Notes under the pieces: model-generated
The model's input: the letters and a program-made list of their open reading frames with translations, nothing else
Told to the model about the DNA's origin: nothing
Databases searched by the model: none
From: Agromyces cavernae
GTDB lineage: Bacteria > Actinomycetota > Actinomycetes > Actinomycetales > Microbacteriaceae
Direction of reading: 5' to 3'
Length of the DNA: 64,000 bases
NCBI RefSeq assembly: GCF_021044935.1
Contig: NZ_JAJNMP010000002.1
Span: 310,001 to 374,000 of the forward strand
In this document: positions 44,596 to 53,172 of the stretch, piece after piece
How the letters are laid out: the number at the start of each line of letters is the position of its first letter
Position numbering within the stretch: the first letter of the stretch is position 1
Position numbers and translations under genes: made by a program

Positions 44596-44679
44596 GTCTC
44601 GGATCTCCAAGTCTCGGCGTGTCGGTGGCGCACCGCCCGCGCGACGTCCGGTGACCACGCCGCGCGGAGGCGTCGGGCA

Positions 44680-44685
44680 TAGGGT
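44680..44685 (+). promoter_or_regulatory. -10 box (TAGGGT) for the MFS gene
   Basis: TAGGGT ends 7 bases before the GTG at 44693, which fits a leaderless start. Confidence 0.45.
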
Positions 44686-44692
44686 GGGCGGT

Positions 44693-45916
44693 GTGGGGAT
44701 CCGCGGTCGACGATCCACGACGACAGGGGCGAACCTGCCGGCACGCGAACATGCCGAGCGCCTGTTCACGCCGGCATTCGTCGTGCTCGCGGCGGCAGAG
44801 CTGTGCTACTTCACGGCGGCGGGCGTCGCGATCTTCGTCCTGCCCCTGCACGTCACGGGACCCGTCGGCGGCGATGAGGCGGCCGCAGGCCTCGCGTTCG
44901 GCGTGTTCGCGGTGTCGGCGCTCGTTCTCCGGCCCCTCGCCGGCCGACTCGCGGACGTGCACGGCCGGCTCCCACTCCTCGTCGGCGGCGCTCTGCTCGC
45001 CGCCGCCAGCCTGGGGCTCCTCGCGGTGGCCGACAACCTCATCGCCGTCGTGGCGCTGCGCCTGCTCGCCGGCGTGGCTGAAGCCGCATTCTTCGTCGCG
45101 GGGTTCGCCGCCCTCGCCGACCTCGCACCGCCGGCCCGCATGGGCGAGGCGCTCTCGTACAACTCGCTCGGGCTGTATCTCGGCATCGCGCTCGGGCCGG
45201 TGCTCGGCGAGGCGCTCACGCAGCTCGGCGGATCGATGCTCGCGTGGTGGGGTGGGGCGGCCCTGGCCGTGCTCGCCGCCGTGCTCGTGCTGTTCATCGG
45301 CGAGACGAGGACGGGACCGCCGCCGGAGCGTTCGGAGCGCCACCTCATCCACCGGCCCGCACTGCCGATCGCGCTCGGATTCCTCACCTCGCTGCTGGCC
45401 ATGGGCGGCTTCCTCGCATTCGTCGCACTGCACGCCACGCGGGTCGGCCTGCCCAATCCGAGCCTGGCGCTCTTCACCTACGGCGTGGTGGTCGTGATCT
45501 GCCGGATCGCCTTCGCGAAGGTGCCGGACCGCCTGCCGTCGCTCCCGCTCGGCGCAGCGGCGCTCACGACGATCGCGCTGGGCCTGGTCACCGTCGCCCT
45601 GTGGGCGTCGCCGGTCGGATTGATCGTGGGCGCCGTGATCACGGCCGTCGGGGTCGCGTTCTCGACCCCGGCGTTCTTCTCAGCCATCTTCGCGACGGCA
45701 GCACCGTCGCAGCGGGGCGTTGCCTCCGGTACGGCGAGCGCCGCGATCGATCTCGGCCTGGGTCTCGGCCCGATCGCGTTGGGGCTCCTGGCCCAGCCGT
45801 TCGGAATCCCGTGGGCGTTCGGTGCCGGTGCGGCGATCGCAGTCATCGGCGCTTCGTGGACCCTCGTGCTCGATCGTCGGGGCGTCGCACGCGATCGCCC
45901 GGCCGACGTCGGCTAG
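44693..45916 (+). CDS. Major facilitator superfamily transporter
   Basis: A 407-residue membrane transporter with about 12 hydrophobic segments. The loop 2-3 motif reads RPLAGRLADVHGRLPLL, the MFS signature. It resembles drug-efflux or sugar-efflux permeases of the YwoG/SetA type. The substrate is unknown. I took the GTG at 44693 because of the -10 box just upstream; a GTG at 44651 would add a Gly/Arg-rich extension. The gene ends 9 bases before DUF3097. Confidence 0.88.
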   Translation: MGIRGRRSTTTGANLPAREHAERLFTPAFVVLAAAELCYFTAAGVAIFVLPLHVTGPVGGDEAAAGLAFGVFAVSALVLRPLAGRLADVHGRLPLLVGGALLAAASLGLLAVADNLIAVVALRLLAGVAEAAFFVAGFAALADLAPPARMGEALSYNSLGLYLGIALGPVLGEALTQLGGSMLAWWGGAALAVLAAVLVLFIGETRTGPPPERSERHLIHRPALPIALGFLTSLLAMGGFLAFVALHATRVGLPNPSLALFTYGVVVVICRIAFAKVPDRLPSLPLGAAALTTIALGLVTVALWASPVGLIVGAVITAVGVAFSTPAFFSAIFATAAPSQRGVASGTASAAIDLGLGLGPIALGLLAQPFGIPWAFGAGAAIAVIGASWTLVLDRRGVARDRPADVG

Positions 45917-45919
45917 CCT
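45914..45919 (+). promoter_or_regulatory. -10 box (TAGCCT) for the DUF3097 gene
   Basis: TAGCCT spans the MFS stop codon and ends 6 bases before the GTG at 45926, a probable leaderless start. Confidence 0.5.
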
Positions 45920-45925
45920 CGACCG

Positions 45926-46795
45926 GTGCCCGCGACATCCCACGACGACTTCGGCCCCGATCGATACGGCAGCGACGTGCTCGCCGGTGATTGGAAAGCT
46001 CGAACGCGCAAGGTGATTCCCACGGTCGAAGCCGAGCGCGACCTCGTCGTCGAGCTCGCCGAGAGCGGCTTCTGCGGAGCGATCGTCGGGCTCGAGAAGG
46101 GCGTCGTCACCCTCGAGGATCGCTTCGGTGCGAGGCGCATGTTCCCCCTCGGCCACGGCTTCCTCGTCGACGGCGAGGCGGTGCAACTCGTCGCGCCCAC
46201 GCCCAAGGGACCTGCCGGGCGACGTCGCACCGCCTCAGGGTCGTTCGCGGTCGACTCGGGACCGGCACGGGTCGCGCTGCCGAGCCGCATCTTCGTCGAG
46301 GGACGACAGGATGCCGAGCTCGTCGAGAAGGTGTGGGGCGCCGATCTGCGCATCGAAGGCGTCGTCGTGGAGTACCTGCAGGGCGTCGACGTGCTGGGCG
46401 ACGTGCTCGCCGATTTCCGCCCCGGCCCCGGACGCAAGGCCGGCGTGCTCGTCGACCATCTCGTCCCCGGGTCGAAGGAACAGCGCATCGCCGATGCCGT
46501 GGCGCGCGGCCCGCACCGTGCTCACGTGCTCGTGGTGGGACATCCGTTCATCGACATCTGGCAGTCGGTGAAGCCCGCACGACTCGGCAAGGCGGCCTGG
46601 CCGGTCATCCCGCGCGGCACCGACTGGAAGCACGGGGTGTGCGAGGCGTTCGGCTGGCCGCACGCCGAGCAGGCCGACATCGCGAGGGCGTGGCAGCACA
46701 TACTCGGCCGCGTGCGCGGATACGGCGATCTCGAACCCGCGCTGCTCGGACGGGTCGAGGAGCTCATCGACTTCGTCACGACCCCGGCCGCGTGA
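45926..46795 (+). CDS. DUF3097 family protein
   Basis: A 289-residue protein of the actinobacterial DUF3097 family. A small beta-rich N-terminal domain (residues 45-95) is followed by a segment IFVEGRQDAELVEKVWG (122-138) and VLVDHLVPGSKE (174-185), which resemble the glutamate and DxD motifs of Toprim domains. This hints at nuclease or topoisomerase-like metal chemistry but is not proven. The GTG start lies 6 bases after a TAGCCT box (leaderless). Confidence 0.85.
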   Translation: MPATSHDDFGPDRYGSDVLAGDWKARTRKVIPTVEAERDLVVELAESGFCGAIVGLEKGVVTLEDRFGARRMFPLGHGFLVDGEAVQLVAPTPKGPAGRRRTASGSFAVDSGPARVALPSRIFVEGRQDAELVEKVWGADLRIEGVVVEYLQGVDVLGDVLADFRPGPGRKAGVLVDHLVPGSKEQRIADAVARGPHRAHVLVVGHPFIDIWQSVKPARLGKAAWPVIPRGTDWKHGVCEAFGWPHAEQADIARAWQHILGRVRGYGDLEPALLGRVEELIDFVTTPAA

Positions 46796-46994
46796 GCGAG
46801 GGATCTCGAGCGGCGGCGAATGCGTGCTGCGGCGGGCTGCTTCGGCGCTCCGAAATGCTGCCAATCCGCGTGAATCCGCCGATCTGGACATGGCCGCCCG
46901 ATATCGTGGCTGACGGCCGCGAACGCGGCGGAGACGTGACGGAGCGCGAGGCCCCGGGCGCACCGCCCCGCCACGCGCTCGCGAATGGAGCACC

Positions 46995-48086
46995 ATGACC
47001 GAGCCCACGAGTGCCACCGCGGCGGACCGCGCCAAGTGGCGCCGTTACCTTGCCGACGAGCGAGCCGAAGCCGCGGTCTACCGCGAGCTCGCCGCGCGCC
47101 GCGAGGGTGAGGAGCGCGAGATCCTGCTGGCGCTCGCCGCGGCGGAGGGGCGCCATGAGGCGCACTGGCTCCGCCTGCTCGACGGCGACGGCGAGGGGAC
47201 GCCCCGTGCCGACATCCGTACCCGCATCCTCGGGTCGCTCGCACGCCGCTTCGGCTCGATCTTCGTGCTCGCCCTCGCCCAGCGCGCCGAAGCACGCTCG
47301 CCGTACGCCACCGACCCCGACGCCACGCCCGCGATGGCGGCCGACGAGCGCATCCACGGTGAGGTGGTCCGCGGACTCGCATCGCGCGGACGACGGCGTC
47401 TGGCCGGCACGTTCCGGGCGGCGGTGTTCGGCGCCAATGACGGCCTGGTCTCGAACCTCGCGCTCGTGCTCGGCATCGGCGCGACCGGCGTGTCGAGCGG
47501 GGTCGTGCTGTTCACCGGTATCGCGGGCCTGCTCGCAGGGGCCCTGTCGATGGGTGCCGGCGAGTATGTCTCGGTGCGATCGCAACGAGAGCTGCTCGAG
47601 GCGTCGGCGCCCGATCCGACCGCTCGTGAGGCACTCGTCGACCTCGACGTCGACGCCAACGAGCTCGCCCTCGTCTATCGAGCGCGCGGCATGGACGAGC
47701 AGGATGCCGCCGAGCACGCGGCGCTCGTCGTCGCACGGGTGCAGGCTGCCGGACGCGGCACCGCACCCACCGACGCGCTGACCGTCGCCGAGCACGACGA
47801 CGACGCGGTCGGCACCGGACTCAACGCGGCGATCTCGAGCTTCCTCTTCTTCGCATCGGGCGCGCTCATCCCCGTGCTTCCCTACCTGTTCGGCATGAGC
47901 GGCATCGCCGCGGTCGTCACCGCAACGGTGCTCGTGAGCATCGCCCTGCTCGTCACCGGCGCGATCGTCGGCCTGCTCTCGGGCGCGTCGCCGCTGAAGC
48001 GTGCGGTGCGCCAGCTCTCGATCGGCCTCGGCGCTGCGGCGGTGACCTACCTGCTGGGCCTCGCCTTCGGGACGACGCTCGCCTGA
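46995..48086 (+). CDS. Rubrerythrin/ferritin-like domain fused to VIT1/CCC1 transporter
   Basis: A 363-residue fusion. Residues 10-150 form a ferritin-like helical bundle with carboxylate/histidine pairs (EAAVYRELAARREGEEREILLALAAAEGRHEAHW, E and H ligands, and DERIHGEV). Residues 150-363 are a VIT1/CCC1 transporter: FGANDGLVSNLALVLG, GAGEYVSVRSQRE and several membrane helices. CCC1 proteins move Fe2+ or Mn2+, and the ferritin-like part may oxidise or sense iron. The 199-base leader carries a long GC-rich hairpin. A likely terminator follows. Confidence 0.88.
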   Translation: MTEPTSATAADRAKWRRYLADERAEAAVYRELAARREGEEREILLALAAAEGRHEAHWLRLLDGDGEGTPRADIRTRILGSLARRFGSIFVLALAQRAEARSPYATDPDATPAMAADERIHGEVVRGLASRGRRRLAGTFRAAVFGANDGLVSNLALVLGIGATGVSSGVVLFTGIAGLLAGALSMGAGEYVSVRSQRELLEASAPDPTAREALVDLDVDANELALVYRARGMDEQDAAEHAALVVARVQAAGRGTAPTDALTVAEHDDDAVGTGLNAAISSFLFFASGALIPVLPYLFGMSGIAAVVTATVLVSIALLVTGAIVGLLSGASPLKRAVRQLSIGLGAAAVTYLLGLAFGTTLA

Positions 48087-48110
48087 TCGGTCCGGCTCGA
48101 CGGGCCGATC
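48085..48110 (+). terminator. Hairpin at the end of the VIT1 gene
   Basis: A 9-base-pair stem (48085-48093 with 48102-48110, one G-U) starts at the stop codon. No T-run follows, so the role as a terminator is uncertain. Confidence 0.4.
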
Positions 48111-48145
48111 TCGACCTGCCGGCCTCAGCCGGCCCCAGCCGGGCC

Positions 48146-48622
48146 TCAGCCGACGAGCTTGTTCCACCCGTCGCCGTCGACGTGCTCGAAGATGAGGTTG
48201 GTCTCGGTGTGCGCGACGGCCGGATGCCCCGTGAGGTGGGCGAGCACGAACTCGCGAAGCTCTTCGGCGTCGCGCGCCGCGACATGCAGCAGGTAGTCTT
48301 CGGCGCCCGCCATGTGGAACACGCCGAGCACGCCGGGCAGATGCGGCACGGCGGCGCGGAAGGCGTCGATCTCACCGCGATCGTGCTTGACGAGCCGCAC
48401 CGCGATGAGCGCCTGCAGCGAGACCCCGAGCGAGGCGAGATCGACATCGACGCGATAGCCGCGCACGGTGCCGAGCGACTGCAGGCGGCGTAGTCTCAAC
48501 GAGACGGTCGACTCGGCGACGCCGACCTCGGACGCAAGGGCGGCACCCGATGCGCGCGCGTTCGTCGAGAGCGCGGCGAGCAGCGCACGGTCGACCCTGT
48601 CGAGTTCGGGTTTCTGCGCCAT
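48146..48622 (-). CDS. Lrp/AsnC-family transcriptional regulator
   Basis: A 158-residue Lrp-type regulator: HTH at about residues 8-55 (LDRVDRALLAALSTNARASGAALASEVGVAESTVSLRL) and a C-terminal RAM ligand-binding domain (GVFHMAGAEDYLLHV). It is divergent from the Cys/Met PLP enzyme gene and would respond to an amino acid such as methionine or its product. Three ATTCGAG repeats lie between the two genes. Confidence 0.9.
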   Translation of the reverse strand: MAQKPELDRVDRALLAALSTNARASGAALASEVGVAESTVSLRLRRLQSLGTVRGYRVDVDLASLGVSLQALIAVRLVKHDRGEIDAFRAAVPHLPGVLGVFHMAGAEDYLLHVAARDAEELREFVLAHLTGHPAVAHTETNLIFEHVDGDGWNKLVG

Positions 48623-48654
48623 GGGCGGGCTCCTTCGGCATCGAGTTGCAGAAC

Positions 48655-48729
48655 ATTCGAGAATTCGAGTGTATCGCACTGATCCTGCATCGGTGTTTGC
48701 TGAACTCGCAAGAATCTGCTTCATTCGAG
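48655..48729. promoter_or_regulatory. ATTCGAG repeats between Lrp and PLP genes
   Basis: ATTCGAG occurs at 48655-48661, 48663-48669 and 48723-48729, two in tandem and one next to the PLP gene start. Repeated sites fit the cooperative binding of Lrp octamers. Confidence 0.45.
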
Positions 48730-48731
48730 GC

Positions 48732-49967
48732 ATGCAGACATCGTCGTCGCACCTCGAGACCCGCGCCGTCCACGGCGGCATGGCCGGCGTCCGAGAGAGC
48801 GGATCCCACGTTCCCGTCATCGACTTCTCCACCACGAACCCGCTCGGCTCCGTCGAGACAGGCGGCCTCTCCTATGAGGAACTCGCGACCGGCCACGACC
48901 TCGGCGAGGGTCGCTCGGCCGTGTACCAGCGACTCTGGCAGCCCGGCGTCGCCCGATTCGAGGAATCGCTCGCCGGACTCGAGGGCACCGAGGGCGCGGT
49001 CGCGTTCGGCTCGGGGATGGCGGCACTCGCCGCGACACTCATCGCGACCGCCTCGGCTGGACGGCCGCACATCGTCGCGGTGCGCCCCCTCTACGGCGGC
49101 ACCGACCACGTGCTCGCCAGTGGACTGCTCGGCACCGAGGTGACGTGGGCGGATGTCTCGGAGATCCGCGAGGCGATCCGTCCGGACACGGGCATCGTCA
49201 TCGTCGAGACGCCCGCGAACCCGACGCTCGAACTCGTCGACCTCCGCGCGATCGCCGACGCCGCCGGTGACGTGCCGCTGCTCGTCGACAACACGTTCGC
49301 AACGCCGGTGCTGCAGCGCCCCGTCGAACACGGGGCGACCCTCGTGCTGCACAGTGCGACGAAGTACATCGGCGGCCACGGTGACGTCATGGGCGGGGTC
49401 GTCGCCGCCGACCGGGAGTGGGTGGAACGCCTGCGCCAGGTGCGGGCCCTCACGGGCGGACTCCTGCACCCCATGGCCGCGTACCTGCTGCACCGCGGGC
49501 TTCGCACCCTTCCGCTTCGCGTACGTGCGCAACAGGCGAGCGCGCAGGTGATCGCCGAGCGACTGATCACGCACCCCGCGGTCGCCCGCGTGCACTACCC
49601 CGGCCTGCCCGGTCAGGATCCGGCCGGCCTCATCGGCACCCAGATTGAGGGGGCCGGGTCGATCATCGCGGTCGAGCTCGCCGGCGGATACGAGGCAGCC
49701 GCCCGGTTCACGGAGTCGTGCGAACTCATCACGCACGCCGTGTCGCTCGGCGGGGTCGACTCGCTCGTGCAGCACCCGGCCTCGCTCACGCACCGCCCCG
49801 TCGCCGGCGAAGCGAAGCCGGACGCCGCTGTGGTGCGGCTCTCGATCGGGCTCGAGCACGTCGACGACCTGACCGCCGACGTGATGGCAGCGCTCGACGC
49901 GGTCGCGGAGGCGCAGGGCCTCACCGACTCGTCGGGGCTGCTGGTGCCCGACGTCGTCGCCGGCTGA
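48732..49967 (+). CDS. Cys/Met metabolism PLP-dependent enzyme (gamma-lyase/synthase class)
   Basis: A 411-residue fold-type I PLP enzyme. The PLP lysine is K211 in LHSATKYIGGH, D186 (LLVDNTFA) contacts the pyridine nitrogen, and Y-x-R motif residues precede SGMAA (94-98). The group includes cystathionine gamma-synthase, cystathionine gamma-lyase and methionine gamma-lyase. Divergence from an Lrp regulator favours a catabolic methionine gamma-lyase role, but that is inference. The start was chosen at ATG 48732. Confidence 0.9.
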   Translation: MQTSSSHLETRAVHGGMAGVRESGSHVPVIDFSTTNPLGSVETGGLSYEELATGHDLGEGRSAVYQRLWQPGVARFEESLAGLEGTEGAVAFGSGMAALAATLIATASAGRPHIVAVRPLYGGTDHVLASGLLGTEVTWADVSEIREAIRPDTGIVIVETPANPTLELVDLRAIADAAGDVPLLVDNTFATPVLQRPVEHGATLVLHSATKYIGGHGDVMGGVVAADREWVERLRQVRALTGGLLHPMAAYLLHRGLRTLPLRVRAQQASAQVIAERLITHPAVARVHYPGLPGQDPAGLIGTQIEGAGSIIAVELAGGYEAAARFTESCELITHAVSLGGVDSLVQHPASLTHRPVAGEAKPDAAVVRLSIGLEHVDDLTADVMAALDAVAEAQGLTDSSGLLVPDVVAG

Positions 49968-50003
49968 CGACGCCGGGCCCGGGCCGCCCGCTGGACGTCG
50001 GCC

Positions 50004-51176
50004 CTAAGCTGCCAGCCAGACGTCGGGACCGAATACCTCGTAGTGGATGTCGGTGGCCGGGATGCCTGCCGTGATCGCCTGCGACCGGATGGAGCGCATG
50101 AAGGGCAGCGGTCCGCACAGGTACAGCTTGGCGCCGGTCGGCAGGTCGATGCCGTCGAGGTCCATGAACCCGGTGTGGGCGCTCTCGTCGGTCGCAGGCT
50201 CCTCGAGCCAGAGCCGGAGCTCGGCGTTCGGAAGTTGTCCGACCGCGGCGCGCATCTGGTCGGCAAGGGCCCAGTTCTCGGCGCGCTGCTCGGCATGCAA
50301 GACGAGCACACGACGGTCGGACAGCTGCTTCGCGAGCGACTGCAGGATGGACGCGCTCGGCGTGCAGCCGATGCCCGCGGTGGCGAGCACGATCGGGGCG
50401 TCGGAGTCGTCGAGCTCGATGTCGCCATATGGGTTCGACAGTTCGACGACGTCGCCGACTCGCACCGTGCCGTGGAGGAACGGCGAGACCTCGCCACCCT
50501 CGTCGAGCTTGGTCGTGAAGACCCGCTCGGTGAGCGAGTCGACGTGCTCGGAGAGCGAGTACTGGCGAGCCTGGCGGAGGCCGTCGGCGAGTCGCACGCG
50601 CACAGAGACGTACTGGCCGGGCGTGGCACGGGTGACCGGGGTTTCGTCGGCCGGGGCGAGCCGGAAGGTGATGGAGCCCGCGCCGGCGGCCTCCTTCGCG
50701 GTCACGCGCCAGGTCGCCCACATCCCGTCGTTCGCCTGTTGCGCGTAGAGCCCCTTCTCGATCTTGATGAGCGCATCGGCCATGAGCCAGTAGACCTCGG
50801 TCCAGGCCTCGGCGACCTCAGGGGTGACCGCGTCGCCGAGGTCTTCGGCGATGGCGGCGAAGAGGTGCTCGTAGACGATCGGGTAGCCGGACTCGGGGAT
50901 TCCGAGTGAGGCGTGCTTGTGCGCGATCCTCGAGAGGACGGTCTCGGGGAGGGTGTCGGGATGCGCGAGCAGGTGCGAGGCGAAGGCCGCGATGCTCCCC
51001 GCGAGCGCTCGCTGCTGCGTACCGTTCATCTGGTTGGCTCGGCTGAACATGCCGTCGAGGAGTTCCGGGTGGGCCGCGAAGAGCCGGCGGTAGAACTTCG
51101 GCGTGAGCTCGCCGATGCGCTCCGCGATCACGGGCAGCGTGGCTTCGATGACGGGGCGGGACTTCTCAGACAGCAT
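50004..51176 (-). CDS. hmp: Flavohaemoglobin / nitric oxide dioxygenase
   Basis: A 390-residue Hmp: globin domain (1-140) with proximal histidine H88 and distal tyrosine Y29, then FAD-binding domain (RQYSLSEHV) and NAD-binding domain (ATAGIGCTPSASIL). It oxidises NO to nitrate using O2 and NADH. A perfect TTCTACA/TGTAGAA inverted repeat lies about 55 bases upstream, a likely NO-responsive operator. No NsrR-like regulator gene is adjacent. Confidence 0.96.
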   Translation of the reverse strand: MLSEKSRPVIEATLPVIAERIGELTPKFYRRLFAAHPELLDGMFSRANQMNGTQQRALAGSIAAFASHLLAHPDTLPETVLSRIAHKHASLGIPESGYPIVYEHLFAAIAEDLGDAVTPEVAEAWTEVYWLMADALIKIEKGLYAQQANDGMWATWRVTAKEAAGAGSITFRLAPADETPVTRATPGQYVSVRVRLADGLRQARQYSLSEHVDSLTERVFTTKLDEGGEVSPFLHGTVRVGDVVELSNPYGDIELDDSDAPIVLATAGIGCTPSASILQSLAKQLSDRRVLVLHAEQRAENWALADQMRAAVGQLPNAELRLWLEEPATDESAHTGFMDLDGIDLPTGAKLYLCGPLPFMRSIRSQAITAGIPATDIHYEVFGPDVWLAA

Positions 51177-51228
51177 CGTTTCTCCTTGAAGGTTCGAACC
51201 GGTACCTGATTGCCAGATGCCGATTCAG

Positions 51229-51245
51229 TTCTACACGTTGTAGAA
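51229..51245. promoter_or_regulatory. Operator upstream of hmp
   Basis: TTCTACA and TGTAGAA form a perfect 7-base inverted repeat with centre CGT. A second palindrome GGTTCGAACC lies at 51191-51200. Both sit in the hmp promoter region. Confidence 0.65.
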
Positions 51246-51286
51246 AACTGGTTCAAATCGCGGTCGTCCCCGCGAGCCCGATCGGT

Positions 51287-53083
51287 TCATCGACTGCCGA
51301 GCCGCCGCCGAAGCAGTTCGATACGCGCCTGCAGCTGCGTCACCGTCGCCTGAGCGACCGCGGGGCCGCCGCACACGCGGCGGAGTTCGGCATGCACCTG
51401 CGAGTGCGCTTCACCGGTGTGGCGCGCCCACAGCCCGACGAGGCTGTTGAGCAGCGACCGCTGCTCTTTGAGCGTGCGGTAGAGCGCCACCGGCTCGGGC
51501 GTGTCGGCGTCGGCCGTGTGCTTGCGCCGATCGCCGGCACGACGCGCCTGCCGCGCCTGACGGTGGCGCAGCAGCTCTGACACCTGTTCGGGCTCGAGGA
51601 GTCCGGGGATGCCGATGAAGTCGTACTCCTCGTCACTGCCGGGCTCGGCGAGCGTTCCGAACTCGGTGCCGTCGTAGAGCACCCGGTCGAAGGAGGCGTC
51701 GGAACCGATGGCCTCCCAGGTGCCGAGCTCGAGCTCTTCGGACGCGCGCTCCTCACGATTCGCCGACTCGAGCAGGCTGTCGTCGAGGCCGTCGTCGTCG
51801 GCGTCGCCGCCACGGCGATCGAGGGCATGATCGCGCTCGAGCTCGAGCTGCGACCCGAGGCTCATGAGCACGGGCACATTGGGCAGGAACACCGACGCGG
51901 TCTCGCCTCGACGTCGCGCGCGCACGAACCGGCCGATGGCCTGCGCGAAGAACAGCGGCGTCGACGCGCTCGTCGCGTAGACGCCGACCGCGAGCCGCGG
52001 CACGTCGACTCCTTCGGACACCATTCGCACCGCGACCATCCAGCGGCGGGTGTTCGCCGAGAACTCCTCGATGCGCGAGCTCGCCTCCTTCTCGTCGGAG
52101 AGCACGACGGTGACCTTCTCACCGCAGATCTCCTCGAGGATCTGCGCGTACGCGCGGGCGACGGTCTGGTCGGTCGCGATCACGAGTCCGCCCGCGTCGG
52201 GGATGCCGTGCCGCACCTCGGTGAGACGCCGGTCGGCCGCGCGAAGCACCGCCGGGATCCACTCGCCGGTGGGCTCGAGCGCCGTTCGCCACGCCGACGA
52301 GGTGATGTCCTTCGTGTTGTCCTCGCCGAGCTTCGCCTCCATCTCGTCGCCCGCCTTGGTGCGCCACCGCATGTGGCCGGCGTAGACCATGAAGATCACG
52401 GGACGCACGACGCCGTCGGCCAGTGCTCGCCCGTAGCCGTAGTCGTAGTCGGTCTTCGAGAGCCGCACGCCCTGCGCGTCGGGCTCGTAGTGCACGAACG
52501 GGATCGGCGCGGTGTCGCTGCGGAACGGGGTGCCCGTGAGCGAGAGCCGCTTCTCGGCAGGCTCGAACGCCTCGCGGATCGCGTCGCCCCACGACAGGGT
52601 GTCGCCGCCGTGGTGCACTTCGTCGAGGATGACGAGGGTACGGCCCGAGAGCGTGAGCTCCCGGTGCAGCGCCGGGCGCATCGCGACCTGCGCATAGGTG
52701 ACGGCGACGCCGTGGAAGTGCCGGGCACTGCGGCCGTGGGCGTTGCGGAAGCCCGGGTCGAGCCGAATGCCCGCGCGCGCTGCGGCATCGGCCCACTGGC
52801 GCTTCAGGTGGTCGGTGGGGGCGACGACGGTGATGCGGTCGATGAGGCGCCGGGCGCGCAGTTCGGCGGCGAGCCGCAGGGCGAATGTCGTCTTACCGGC
52901 ACCGGGCGTCGCCGCGGCGAGGAAGTCGCGCGGCAGCTCGGCGAGGTACTGCTCGAGCGCCTCGGCCTGCCAGGCCCGCAGCTTCGATGCGGTTCCCCAT
53001 GCGGCCCGCTCGGGGAACGACGGTGAGAGGTGTTCGGCGGCCGACGTGCCCGGCTGGGGGCCGAAGGGGGTCGAGGTGCTCAC
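51287..53083 (-). CDS. DEAD/DEAH-box superfamily 2 helicase
   Basis: A 598-residue SF2 helicase. Walker A reads ATPGAGKTT, the DExH box DEVHHGGD, and later motifs include SEGVDVP and QAIGRFVRARR. It resembles the RadD/XPB-like helicase group used in DNA repair, but the exact role is unknown. I chose the GTG at 53083 with TACCCT 8 bases upstream. A charged insert near 405-450 contains Asp-rich repeats. It is divergent from the SGNH hydrolase gene. Confidence 0.88.
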   Translation of the reverse strand: MSTSTPFGPQPGTSAAEHLSPSFPERAAWGTASKLRAWQAEALEQYLAELPRDFLAAATPGAGKTTFALRLAAELRARRLIDRITVVAPTDHLKRQWADAAARAGIRLDPGFRNAHGRSARHFHGVAVTYAQVAMRPALHRELTLSGRTLVILDEVHHGGDTLSWGDAIREAFEPAEKRLSLTGTPFRSDTAPIPFVHYEPDAQGVRLSKTDYDYGYGRALADGVVRPVIFMVYAGHMRWRTKAGDEMEAKLGEDNTKDITSSAWRTALEPTGEWIPAVLRAADRRLTEVRHGIPDAGGLVIATDQTVARAYAQILEEICGEKVTVVLSDEKEASSRIEEFSANTRRWMVAVRMVSEGVDVPRLAVGVYATSASTPLFFAQAIGRFVRARRRGETASVFLPNVPVLMSLGSQLELERDHALDRRGGDADDDGLDDSLLESANREERASEELELGTWEAIGSDASFDRVLYDGTEFGTLAEPGSDEEYDFIGIPGLLEPEQVSELLRHRQARQARRAGDRRKHTADADTPEPVALYRTLKEQRSLLNSLVGLWARHTGEAHSQVHAELRRVCGGPAVAQATVTQLQARIELLRRRLGSR

Positions 53084-53172
53084 TGGATTCGAGGGTAGCG
53101 GAGGCTTCCGACATCCCCGAACCGCGGCCTCGATCGCCAACCTCGAACCGGCGACCTTGGCACAATGGGGGG

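Noticed and set aside
46942-46980. GC-rich hairpin in the VIT1 leader as a metal riboswitch
   Set aside because: GAGCGCG/CGCGCTC arms are short and far apart; none of the conserved bases of the yybP-ykoY manganese riboswitch are visible.
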